NCBI RefSeq assembly: GCF_028372415.1
Contig: NC_092872.1
Coordinates: forward strand, 517,266,224-517,330,223
Source: Notamacropus eugenii
Lineage: Eukaryota; Chordata; Mammalia; Diprotodontia; Macropodidae
DNA length: 64,000 bases
Direction: 5' to 3'
Below are positions 54,376 to 64,000 of the stretch, in pieces (positions within the stretch are counted from its first letter, which is position 1; each line of letters starts with the position of its first letter). Under the pieces are notes generated by a model. That model saw only the letters and a program-made list of their open reading frames with translations, was not told where the DNA came from and ran no database searches. The position numbers were made by a program, and so were the translations under genes.

Positions 54376-54436
54376 CCCGCCCCGGCCCCGCCCTCGCCGC
54401 TGCGCTCGCTCCGGGGCGGCTCGGGCCCCCGCCCCG
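54376..54436 (+). promoter_or_regulatory. Cluster of GC boxes (SP/KLF-type sites)
   Basis: 'cccgccccggccccgccc' (54376-54393), 'ggggcggc' (54413-54420) and 'ccccgccccg' (54427-54436) lie 180-240 bases before the start codon, where core promoter SP-site clusters usually occur. Confidence 0.6.
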
Positions 54437-54439
54437 TTC

Positions 54440-54544
54440 ATGTGGCCCGGCCCGCGGCGGCCGGCGGCGGGGGCACGGAGCGGCCAGGAGGCGGCGGCGG
54501 AGGCGGCGGCGGAGGCGGAGGGAGAGGAGGCGGCCCCGATGTGA
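54440..54544 (+). other. Possible upstream ORF ending in an ATG-TGA start-stop
   Basis: ATG at 54440 opens a 34-codon frame through the GCG/GAG repeat. It ends at TGA 54542-54544, immediately preceded by a second in-frame ATG (54539-54541). The pair ATG-TGA is a minimal start-stop uORF 71 bases before the B4GALT5 start codon and in a different frame. It matters only if transcription starts upstream of these ATGs. The start-stop pair is the more likely of the two to be transcribed. Confidence 0.45.
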
Positions 54545-54615
54545 GGAGCGGAGCGCTCCGTCCGCCCACACCCGCCGTCCGGCCCGGCCCCGGCCCCCCT
54601 CAGGCCGGCTGCACC

Positions 54616-54727
54616 ATGCGGAGCCGGCGGGGGCTGCGGCTCCCGCGCCGCTCGCTGCTCGCCGCGCTCTTCTTCTTCTCGCTGTCCTCCACCTTCCTCT
54701 ACTTCGTGTATGTGGCGCCCGGGATAG
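54616..54727 (+). CDS. B4GALT5: Beta-1,4-galactosyltransferase 5, coding part of exon 1
   Basis: The 112 coding bases give 37 codons plus one base before a consensus donor (GGGATAG|GTAAGG, GT at 54728). The peptide has a short basic cytosolic tail (MRSRRGLRLPRRS, residues 1-13), then one hydrophobic segment (14-34, LLAALFFFSLSSTFLYFVYVA) and APGI. This is the N terminus of a type II Golgi protein and matches the conserved B4GALT5 start. The paralogue B4GALT6 shares 'FFFSLSSS' and 'VAPGI' but has a different tail. B4GALT5 transfers galactose from UDP-Gal to glucosylceramide to make lactosylceramide. As I remember it, the human protein has one more leucine in the tail (38 residues before the same junction). 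The catalytic domain is encoded by later exons outside the window. The frame stays open upstream to an ATG at 54298, but that lies in the promoter, and 54616 is the conserved start with a usable context (caccATGc). Confidence 0.92.
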
Positions 54728-57700
54728 GTAAGGCCCAGAGGCGGCTCCGCGCGTCTCCTTGGCAACACCACCCCCTCCGCGGCCGGCCCTCCCCGGGTAG
54801 CCGCGCCAACGGGCTGCCTGCGCGGAGCCCGCCCTCGAACCCCGCAGCCTCCCCGCCCCGCTCGGCCCCCGGAGCCCCGTAGTCCTTCCTTGTCTCCCCC
54901 TCAGCCTGACCCCCATCTCTCCTCCTCTTCTCCCGCACTCGGCTTCCTCTGCTCTCCCTGCTCCCTGAGTACCCCCTTCCTGACTCGGCCCCCGTCCCAC
55001 TCGTCGGCTTCCTTTTCCTCCCCTCCTCTCTCTCCCGTCCTTTCTCCCTCTCCCCCCTTTCCTCCCTCCCCTCCTTAGCTCCGGTCCCTTTTCTCCCCAA
55101 CATCCCTCTGTTCTCTTCCGACCGTTACCTTGCCGGAGGCCGGCCCTTCTCCTGAGCCCCTCCCTCTCCATCACCCCTCTGTCTTCCTAACCTTCTCCCA
55201 GCTCCAGCCTCTCACCCCCTCCTTTCCGATCTATTTTGAGCCGCCTGCATTGCTCTTGCTCTCCTGGCTTCCTTCTTCTTCCTCTCTCTCCCCCCGCACA
55301 TTTCTCTACCCTTGCGCATTTGGCTGTCCCGCATACACGCGGACCTATGCCTCGGCCGGACCCCACCTAGGGGTACCCCAGGCACCTTGCCTCCTGCCCT
55401 CTATGGCCCTCCCCCCCACCACAAGGGCACACATCTTCCCGCCCTGTCCGGAGAGGCCTTGGCTTGTCCAGTTTCTCTCTGGGGAGTCCTACTTCCAGCC
55501 ACATGGAGAAGTGACTGGTTCTTATCCGTGCCTCCCTCCTGCTCACCCTTCGGGCTGAGGTTATCAGTCAGCAGCATCTGCTGGGGTTGTGGAGGTGGGG
55601 CCTGGACCTGGGAGATGAGCTTGCTCTTGGGCTTGGAGAAGAGCCTCGGATGAACGAACCGAAGGGGAGAAGGGTGTTCATTTTGTCCTGCTGCTTTTTG
55701 GAAATTCGAGGCAGAAAACTTCAATTGTGTTTATTTAGGATTAGGTAGATCTGGGGAGACTTCTTTTAAATCATGCCCCTTAAACCGAATGCAAATTTAC
55801 TAGAAAAGGATGAAAACCTTTTGTTGGAAGCAAAGCTTGTCCTTGAGAAAAGACTTAGGACCCCCTCCCCCCATGGGCACTTTCTAGTACTGAGAAGTGG
55901 ACTTAGAGACACTGAGAGATTAGTTTGTGAACTTTGAGAAAAGGTTAGATCTGACTTTCTTAACTTCATGTTGAAAACTATTGTGGAAACTTTAAGATAA
56001 TTTGATTTAGGATAGGAGGAAAATAGTGTTGGGGGCAAAAAAAGGGGGACCAGGAAGTGGTTGAGAATTAAAATGGGGAAACCATTTAGCTCTAGAAATG
56101 TTTTTTTTAGCACTATGGTATTTGGTGCTATCCTGTGTTGAATTATCAAACCCTGAACTAGCTGAATAGAGAGATTTCCAGCTAAGCAGGAGGTTCTCCC
56201 CCATTCACTTTTGAATAAAAGAAGCATATTTCACCTTATGGTTAATGTTTCATATTATCTACTGGGGATTATGTAAAAGGATGTGTGATATGTGTGTGTG
56301 CTTAGCTCTTGTGCTTTAAAGAACCCTTTGACGCTGTTCTGTGGAAGTAAAGTAGATGACATTAATTTGCTTTAGTAGGGTCAAAAGTGCTTTTTTATGG
56401 AAAAATACCCAAACATGGTGTGTTTTGGAAGAGGGGGGGAGGGAAAGGAAAAAGGGATATTTGCTGAACCAAAATTGCTGAGTAATTAGTGATACTAGTT
56501 GAGAGCAGGTATCAGTGTCCTATTTGGCTCTATTCATTCTGATAATCATATGAAATTTATTACAAAGGGAGATAGGCAGCACTATGTTCCCTCAACTTTT
56601 GTGTTCCATGTGGCACGTATTTCAGGTTGTGATATTTCGATCAGCCATATTAAAAAAAAGTTGATTGGAATCCCTGTTTTGTTTTAAAAGTCTGGAAACT
56701 AAATTCTTTGACAGAAATGTGACTTAAGATTGACTTATATTTCTTAACACCAAATTTTTGAGTTAACAGAATTAAAGTGGTTCTTTTTTATAAGGCGATG
56801 CATTTTAAAATTGTTCATGAATTGTCCTATATAGCTTTTAAGTGAGAAAAGATGCTAGTGTTGGATTAAAAAAAAAATCTTGACCTTAAAAGACTAATGA
56901 GTTGTTTAGAATTTTAATTCTGTTCATAGTACTGAAAGGTAAAAAGGAAAGATTGAAAAAGGTGTGCAAAGGCCTTTTGGTTTAAATCTAGCTAAATTTG
57001 GTTACTACATTGGGAGTTGTCATCAGGGACTTACGGCCTCAAATGTTCATTTTTAACATTATTCAACTGTTCTCTAGTGATAGGGTAGACACATTTTTTT
57101 AAAAGGATAAGATAATCTGGAGAAAGGAATTGAAAGGAGAGAATGGTAAACATTTTGGGAGTAAATGGCTTAAACTGCCCTTTAAAATTGATTTATGATG
57201 TGTTAAATTTACAAGTAATTATAATTAAGTTTTTTAGTATGGAATAAAGTGTCAAACTTATGGATTTATTTCTTTACTGGATTTTTGTTTTGCTGCTTCT
57301 TGTTTTTTCTTCTCAACACTTTTTTGGTTTTGTAGTCAATTCAAATATCTTTAATGGATACGGACTACTTATCTCCTCAGATGTGTGGTTCATGTGTTCA
57401 GAATGGGCAGATAAACTTAAGAATCACGTTAATGAAAACCTGTTGGTGCAGATGTCTTGGTTTGTGAATATGGTTGGGGGATAAGCAGAACTCCATTAAA
57501 TTAACATCGAAGTTCCGAGATCTAACACCAACACTGTTATATGTGAGCCTGGGTCATATAGCCAGTTGAGACTTTTTACAATGTCATCTGTGAAATGGGA
57601 ATAAGGAGATCTGCTTTCCTCCCAAACTTTTGTTGGGATGTAATCTAGTAAACGTGATCATAGAACACCAGATTTCTTACTTAAATACTGACACAGCATA

Positions 57701-58429
57701 TTGAGCCATTTCTACTCCTAAATCTAGTTGAGTGTGTTTTCCTTAGTCAGGATGGTCTCTTTGGAGGTAAAGGGTATTTTTGGTTATTAAAAAAGAATTC
57801 ATGTATAACGGTTTGAGACTGGTCAAAGTGACTCTGAAAGAAGATAATGGTTAGAATAGAATAGTAGTTAGATAGGGGGGAATATGTGCCTGTTATATAC
57901 TGAGTGAGATAAAAGGAATTCTAGAGTTGCACATTATTTCTGAATGGGTATTTGACTATTTTAAAAGGTTAAACAATTTTCTGTTTAAAGACAATAAATC
58001 ATGAGTGAGGGTTTTTTTTTTTTAGGGGGAGGGGAGTCTTGGGTTAAAATTTTTTTTTTAACTGTGTTAGGAGCCAAACACATTGATATTTAGCGCTTTT
58101 TGCCTCACATAGTATAATGAAATGACTCTTAGGCCCCCTGAGACTTAAGGAAGGATTGCATACATATAGTAAAGGTACTTTGCACTTTAAAAATGAGACT
58201 GACACTTAACATACATTTTTCTTACTCCTATTTGGCTGTGTCTTTAAAAGGTTGTAATTCTTAAGAAGAAAACTAAGTGACTTTTTCATAGCAATATATG
58301 ATCTAATACAATGAGAGCTTCTTAATCCTACTGCTGGGCCATGATATTGTGTGATGTGTGTTGAGCTTACAGAATTTGAAAACTGTTAAAAGCAGAAAAT
58401 CACATTTTAGAATCACTTGCAGTGATTCA

Positions 58430-58610
58430 CAGTTTAGTTTAACAAACATTTAAGTGCTTACTATGTACAAGGCACATACTATCTGGGATACAAATATTAG
58501 GATACAAAAACAGAATTGAACTCCCTGCCCCTAGGACACTTAGAATACCATAGGAGATAAGATGCTACAAGTAACTACTATATAAAGTCTGACAGAGATA
58601 TTTAAAAAGA
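58430..58610 (+). repeat. Old MIR/L2-era dispersed repeat
   Basis: 'acaaacatttaagtgcttactatgtacaaggcacatac', 'tgggatacaaatattaggatac', 'ctccctgcccctaggacacttagaatacc'. Same family as at about 35,860 and 40,870. Confidence 0.55.
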
Positions 58611-58872
58611 CTTTGTGTAGTAATGAAGGACTAACATAGATGGACTATTCAGCTAATAGGAATAACACATATGGTCTATTAGGAAGCTGAAAATTCCTTG
58701 GGTTGACTTTGGCCCGCTGTTTGGACAAAGGTGAAATCGTTAAACTTGGGAGCCAGGATTGCTGTAATTCAGTGGTGCTGCCTGGTATAGATTCAAAATA
58801 TGAATAACAAAGTGCATTGAAAGAGGTTAGAGGAGAAGTTAGTTGGGGCATGGGTCCTACAGAATCAGTTAT

Positions 58873-58920
58873 ACCATGTGTCCCAAAAGTCTTAGTCGAG
58901 TTTTAAACTGTTAAGGTATG
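58873..58920 (+). mobile_element. Mariner-type MITE fragment (one arm)
   Basis: 'ccatgtgtcccaaaagtcttagtcgagttttaaac' matches the arm of the palindromic MITE at 31282-31356. It is preceded by TA, the mariner target dinucleotide. Only one arm is clearly present. Confidence 0.55.
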
Positions 58921-61845
58921 GTTCCAAAATGAGACCTGTCTAACCTGCCCCCTCCTTTTTTCCCCCATATAATTTATTTTTATGTCATCTGCTTGAAAGA
59001 AAGAAAAGTTGAATGGTTTTCCTTTAGAGAAAGGTTATCTTTTGAGAATATAGTGGTTGGAAAGAAGGCGGTATTAATTGGACTCTTGGTTCCCCGGATT
59101 TGCTGTGACTGGATGATTTTAAGCAGATCTTTTGACTTTGTTGTGTCTCCTCATTTGAGGCAAAAAGCCTCTAGCATAGCTGAACTTTACTCCTTGGGTA
59201 AATTGCCAGTAAATTATTGTCAGTCATTTAATGTGTAGTTTATATTTTTAAATAATTCTAATAAAGTATAACATATGCTTTGATGACCTACATACATCTA
59301 AATCATATAACATTGTCTATGATAGCTTGCAGAACTGTAAAACTCCATTAAATATAATGTGGGAACAGAAAAAAACCAACTTTTTTGGGTGGGAGGGGAC
59401 AGGTAAAAAAATAAGGCCTGGAAGCCTCAGTTGTTTAGTTTATAAATGTTTTTTGGGAGAAGGGGAATGAAATATTTTTGCATCAAAAATCTTGTCTCTG
59501 CAAACTTTGTTTCAGTCATGCCGGTACAGAATCACTTCAGGTTGTAAAACCAAATGGATGCTTTTTCTTTTACCAAGAGAAGTTACCTATTTTGTGAATA
59601 GCTATTTTAAAAATAATGTGCTCGCATTTAGGGGTGAAATTCCTTTCTTGGGAAATTGTGCTAGAGTTGGATGATCTGTGAAAGTAGGTTTCCAAATAAT
59701 ATCAATTTCAGTTCTGGGCCTCATGGATTGGTTAGTATTTACTCTAATTCTCATCTTAAAATTAGAAATGGGATTAAATAGGTGATCTCTGAAGTCTCTT
59801 CTAGCTCTAAATCTATGAATTTAGATTTTATTCATAGATATGTGGGTGAGGAAATTAGGAGGAAGGGTTCTTTCGTTTCTAGGCTCTGTGCTAATTTCTG
59901 AAAGATTGGAAATTCCTTAGGGGTCTCAAGACAAATTGCTAAATTCCCAATTACTTGATTAAAAAAAGCTTTTAAAAAATTTTTATACTAAGAAAAGTGG
60001 GTTGGACACGCCTTGCCACAAGGGATAAACAAACACTATCTGACTGGAAATTAGTAAGGGAGGCAAATCTATGAGAGTAGGTCAAGGAAGCACTTAAAAG
60101 TGGTTGATAACATTGGAGCAAAGTTAAAGCATGATTTGAAGCCAATAGATGAGGTATTTGCATTAGGGAAGTTAATGACAGTTACCTCATCATGATGTGA
60201 ACAAGGCATGCTTGCAAATTACCACAAACCCCATGTAGACTATGTGGTTCAATGAGCAGAGTTATCCATTGCTAACTGACAGTGTGTTCATACGTGCAGG
60301 TGTATCTTGACTTATGCAATAGGTCCCTGGAAAGTTGTTGGTAAATCTTTTTTATAAATTAAAGTAGGTGAGCTTTTTCTGTGAAGGAATTCTAGGGTAG
60401 ATCCCTGTTCCTTGCCTCAGTAATGATTGCTGCCAGGGATATAAGGAGCACCTAGCATTATTAGAGCTGGAAGAGATTGTAGCTTTGTTACTTCAGCTTT
60501 TTTTCTTTACTTAAGAATTAGGAAACTGAAGCCTAAAGGACTTAAATAACTAGCCCAGGATTGAGAAGTATAAGCACTTGCAATCAAGTTGTGGAAATAA
60601 GATTAACCTCAGGAAAATTATTGATGCCAACTTAAATACTAAATTGTGTCATAGACTATAAGGGCCCTGGGATTTGAGAGAAGGAAAAAAAAAAAGATAG
60701 CACGTAGAGGAGGCTTCCTAAAGGAGAGTGGGAACTGGGTCTCGAGGCTGCACCAAACACGGGTGACTCCTTTTATAAAGCAATTGTTTCCAATTACTTT
60801 TTGGTAAATTTAGATTTTTCATACATTAAGTTTGCTTAAATTGACTGGCATGCCTGTGACATTCAGGAGCAGTGTGTTCAAACTCTGTCTGGACATAATC
60901 ATTTGGACTTCATAGTCTTTCTTTGAAATGAATTGGAAAAATTACACTTAGATATAATTTTTCCTCTTTAAGATCTTTGGGGTGAGATGTCAAAGCTCCA
61001 AACTTTCTGCTCTGAAGTGTATCTTTTTTGATCATATGAGCTAGAAATTGAAAAGAAATCTCTTTTGGCTACTGCCAAGAAAGCACACCTTAAGTCTTTG
61101 GAATGTCTACCTTTTGAGCCCTGGGTGGGTGGATCCCTTTAGTTTTGCTAAAGCAACTCTTTTCACTTTAGTTCTTCCGTTTTGCTTAGCCTCAAAGAGA
61201 TTATGCCTTAGCTCATGCCCTACCTCAGTCTTTCAGGTAAAGCTGGATGTTAAAATCAAATTAATTTTACCTTTTGACCTGAATACTGCCTTTGCTTTTA
61301 TTCCAAAAAGTTTGAGGAGCTGGAAAGAACATTTTATTTATAGTCTCATCCCCTGCTGATCCTGTGAATTCATTGTTTCCCCAAGCCTGGGAATCACATT
61401 GAATAATTTAGAGTGCTGCCTCCTCTCGGATTTCCCTTTCTATTCCATTATTGTTAACTTGGGTAAGCAGTTATTAGAGACAGGATGGTGCTGCCATCTT
61501 CTCACCTTGTTACTGAAGTTAACAGCTAATTTCTAGAGGCTGAAAGATAGACTGGTCATTGTTTGGGAGGGGGTCCCTGAAACACATTTGTCAATATGAA
61601 GAAAACTACCATCAGACTATTAATAGCCTAGTTATCTATCACCTTCTGCCTTACCTAGCAGCACTTCTGAGCATGAGATGCAAAATAAAGATGATACTAA
61701 ATGACCTCTAATTCTGATGCTTTCCCTCTGTTGGTCATTTCTCATTTATCCTATGTACGTATAGTGTGTTTATACATAGTTGTTTATATGGCTGTGCTTT
61801 ACCTTTCTTTGTATCTTTGGCACTTAGCTCAGTGCCTGGCACATA

Positions 61846-62110
61846 GTTGTTATTGTTTTGGTCCTTTGATTTTTGAAGAGGACCAGTGACATCGGAGGGT
61901 GATGTCTTCATGCCTGAGTGAATTGGCTTTAAGTGAGGCAGAATTGCACGAAGTCATCAGCCTCCCTCTCTTTTCCAGAGTCATTGAAGTCCAGTGGTAA
62001 GACAGGACAGCTGTACAGTGGATGACCTTGGCATCTTTGATGTCTGACCAAATTCTAGACACAGTGCCCAATTCAGCCTCCTTCCTCTGTTGGAACAAAG
62101 TGTTCTCATC
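61846..62110 (+). mobile_element. SINE, RTE-SINE/WALLSI-like family
   Basis: 'tgttattgttttggtcctttgatttttgaagaggaccagtgacatcgg', 'gatgtcttcatgcctgagtgaattggctttaagtgaggcag', 'catcagcctccctctcttttccagagtcattgaagtccag', 'gtgcccaattcag'. It directly follows an L2-like tail (about 61,795-61,845). Confidence 0.8.
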
Positions 62111-63119
62111 CGCCCATTCCATGAGGAATGGGGGTGGGGAAGTCTTAACGTGCTTGGGGTAGACATCCCCCTAATTCTCTAAAAGGTTTGAGGCCTGTCA
62201 GTTTCCTTCAACCTGGTTTAGCCAGTGTGCCAGGACAGTTTTATTGGGGTGTGGCTGATGCACATGCTAGAGCTTCTCTGAGTCACAAGTGAGAGTTGTG
62301 TGCCAGGTAGACACTGCAGTTGGTTGAGCAGCCCTGAAAAGGGCTTGGCAAACCTTCACGTCAGAGGTGGTGATCCTCCTTGAGCACCCCATACACCTTG
62401 GCACATGATAAGCATGTGATAAAAAAATTGACTGACTGAATGTAAATGTTCACATTTACATATTGCCTAATTTAGTTTTGAAAGTGATTTCCTCACAGTA
62501 ATTCTGTGATGTAAGTAGGACAAATGCTATCCTCATTTGAGAAATGAGGAAGTTAAAGTCCCCCCTTTATGTGAAGCGTTACTGAGCTAAACTAGTAAGT
62601 AGTACCATTCTATCTCACCTCTGCTACTTTCACAGCACTTTCCCTTTCCCCCCCACTATGCCTCAAGGCAAGCAAGCAAAAATCGAAAGATAAGAACTTT
62701 CTTATTAATCAGCAAATAATAGTAGAAGAGAAGGCTTGGTTAAAATTTCAAGTCCTCTTCATTTTTTCTCCCTATGGCTGTGGTTGGGAAGTGGGTTTTC
62801 CAGGTCATGTTCAAGAATTAAAAACATTTATTTCAAATAAATCAAGAATGACTTATAAGACTATAAAATGACATACATTTTAGATTTTAGATCTAGTAGT
62901 TTGAGTTGAGGAGGGCTGCTATGCCCCCTTCCAATGATTTTTTAAAGTTCCTTTTTTTTTTTAAATTCCTTTTTTAAACAAAAGCTAAAACAGAGGTACG
63001 ATCATTTTTATAAATTCTTTCTACCACATTTTAGTTAAATTCATTGAACAATTAGCAAGCATTGGTTAAATGCTTGTGTGTTCACTGCTTTTTGTGGTAC
63101 CTCACAGTTTTATTGTGAA

Positions 63120-63300
63120 AAATCATAGGATTATGAATTTACAGCTGAAAGGGACCTTAGAAGGCATGGAGTCCAACCTCCCTCATTTTACAGAGGAGAA
63201 AACTGAAACGCAGAGAGGTCAAATTAACTTACTTGCCTGGGTCACACAACTGGGAAGTCTTAGAGATGGATTTCTGTTTTCATGAGTCCAGTGCTCTATA
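63120..63300 (-). mobile_element. CORE-SINE/MIR-type copy
   Basis: Antisense: 'aaatcataggattatgaatttacagctgaaagggaccttagaaggcatggagtccaacctccctcattttacagagg', 'gcctgggtcacacaactggg'. Confidence 0.75.
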
Positions 63301-63414
63301 TAAGCAATACAGAATCTGTAAAATAGCATGTAAATGTGAGTTGCTTTTATCATGTAACTCATGCTCTCTTCAGTACAGTGTATAAAAAACTGTTAGGCAA
63401 GGTTGCTACACCAG

Positions 63415-63645
63415 GAACCTCTTACCAGTAGTGGAAAGACTTCCAAACTTGAAGCCATATAAGGCAGAAGTTCACATCATAGCTTTGATATGAGTGAACT
63501 TAGCTAAGCAAGTCAGGTAGCAGTAGGTACCTCAGTTTCCTTATCTGTAAAATGGAGTTCTTAATAATTGGGCTACCTACTTCACACAGTTATTGTAAGG
63601 GTAGTACTTTGGTAACTTTAAGAACCATATAAATGTCAGTTATTT
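63415..63645 (+). mobile_element. tRNA-derived SINE, diverged
   Basis: 'ggcagaagttcacatcatagc', 'cttagctaagcaagtcaggtag', 'cctcagtttccttatctgtaaaatggag', 'ctacttcacacagttattgtaagg', 'ggtaactttaagaaccatataaatgtcag'. Confidence 0.65.
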
Positions 63646-63649
63646 CCTA

Positions 63650-63860
63650 GAGCAGGGATTCTTAACCTGGGGTCCATAGACTGTAAAGGAGTTCATGATC
63701 TTGGATGGGGGAAAACATTACATCTTTGTTTTCACTAACCTCTTACTGAAATTTAACATTTCTTTTGATTATGAATGTAGGCAACAAAAATGATTCTAAA
63801 AAAGAGTCCACAGGCTTTACCAGACTCCCCAAGGGGTCCATGACAAAAAAAAAAAAATCC
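63650..63860 (+). mobile_element. hAT-like non-autonomous element, continuous copy
   Basis: 'gagcagggattcttaacctggggtccatagac', 'catgatcttggatgggggaaaacattacatctttg', 'cttttgattatgaatg', 'aggctttaccagactccccaaggggtccatgac'. This uninterrupted copy shows that 14443-14520 and 15119-15285 are one element split by an L1. Confidence 0.7.
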
Positions 63861-64000
63861 TCTATTTTACAGTATCCTGTAATGAAGAAGCAGATAGGAA
63901 CACAAATTTTAAAGTTTTAAAACTTTTTCGAATCATTTTAATTCCAGTTTCCTGGTAATGACAAGTGTGTATAATAGTAAAATGTCATTTACTTTTAAAA

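Larger units (their letters stand above)
53640..55150 (+). promoter_or_regulatory. B4GALT5: CpG island promoter of B4GALT5
   Basis: GC content and CpG frequency rise sharply from about 53,640, peak at 54,360-54,860 and fade by about 55,150, in contrast with CpG-poor DNA on both sides. Several GC boxes occur (54,376-54,436) and no TATA box lies at a sensible distance from the start codon, so a dispersed housekeeping-type promoter is expected. An ETS-like 'ccggaag' is at about 54,252. A (GGC/GGA)n stretch lies at 54,489-54,533. The transcription start cannot be fixed from sequence; I infer it lies between about 54,350 and 54,530. The island covers exon 1 and the first 400 bases of intron 1. Confidence 0.9.
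54728..64000 (+). other. B4GALT5: B4GALT5 intron 1, 5' part
   Basis: No further exon-like conserved frame with acceptor and donor is seen up to the window end, consistent with the very long first intron of mammalian B4GALT5. Bases 54,880-55,480 are strongly pyrimidine-rich on the + strand. From 55,700 to 58,400 and 59,000 to 61,800 the sequence is AT-rich and has far fewer recognisable repeats than the upstream 50 kb. Small antisense SINE relics lie near 59,760-59,830 and 60,440-60,610. The few clear repeats are listed separately. Confidence 0.8.

Noticed and set aside
54298..54615. N-terminal extension of B4GALT5 from the in-frame ATG at 54298
   Set aside because: The frame is open but lies in promoter GC boxes. 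The conserved protein starts at 54616.
54314..55174. 286-codon minus-strand ORF and other long ORFs in the CpG island
   Set aside because: High GC removes stop codons in all frames. The Arg/Gly/Pro-rich products match no family, and one overlaps B4GALT5 exon 1 in antisense.
55766..56227. 153-codon minus-strand ORF in intron 1
   Set aside because: No domain, no conserved start context, AT-rich intron. It may be chance.

Overview
The window is vertebrate nuclear DNA, almost certainly from a marsupial. The dispersed repeats point there: tRNA-derived CORE-type SINEs that begin like 'gcagctaggtggcacagtggatag', a second SINE family whose copies start 'ttcatccttcattctcaaagagga', BovB-clade RTE, L1 with a marsupial-type 5'UTR, 3'UTR and ORF1, L2 3' ends and hAT/mariner relics. 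The species cannot be fixed from sequence alone. Repeat family names are from memory and were not checked against a library.

Only one protein-coding gene is supported. A CpG island at about 53.6-55.15 kb contains exon 1 of B4GALT5 (beta-1,4-galactosyltransferase 5, lactosylceramide synthase) on the + strand: start codon at 54616, splice donor GT at 54728. The remaining ~9.3 kb is the 5' part of intron 1. Bases 1-53,600 are the upstream intergenic region. In human the next gene in this direction is SLC9A8, and nothing from it is seen here.

Layout: 0.36-1.12 kb solo LTR; 2.1-4.86 kb decayed autonomous hAT transposon; 7.4-9.97 kb internally deleted L1; 11.62-11.92 kb 7SL RNA retropseudogene; 14.4-15.3 kb hAT-like element split by an L1; 16.4-17.7 kb L1 with an 18-bp target duplication; 19.6-22.5 kb a BovB-type RTE interrupted by a hAT and by an L1 that itself carries a solo LTR; 22.9-24.2 kb deleted endogenous retrovirus (minus strand); 25.58-25.89 kb an identical copy of 20.49-20.80 kb; 26.7-27.2 kb L1 with an inverted 5' end; 28.2-30.3 kb HAL1-like ORF1-only element (minus strand); 33.1-33.8 kb minisatellite with 33/34-bp units; 35-53 kb SINE/L2 fragments among unique sequence, with a possible LTR near 47 kb and three consecutive SINEs at 51.2-51.9 kb; 53.6-64 kb the B4GALT5 promoter, exon 1 and intron 1.

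I found no operon, CRISPR array, functional RNA gene or new protein system. The interest is in layered transposition, the exact local duplication, the minisatellite architecture, the 7SL pseudogene, and a possible upstream ORF ending in an ATG-TGA start-stop in the B4GALT5 leader.
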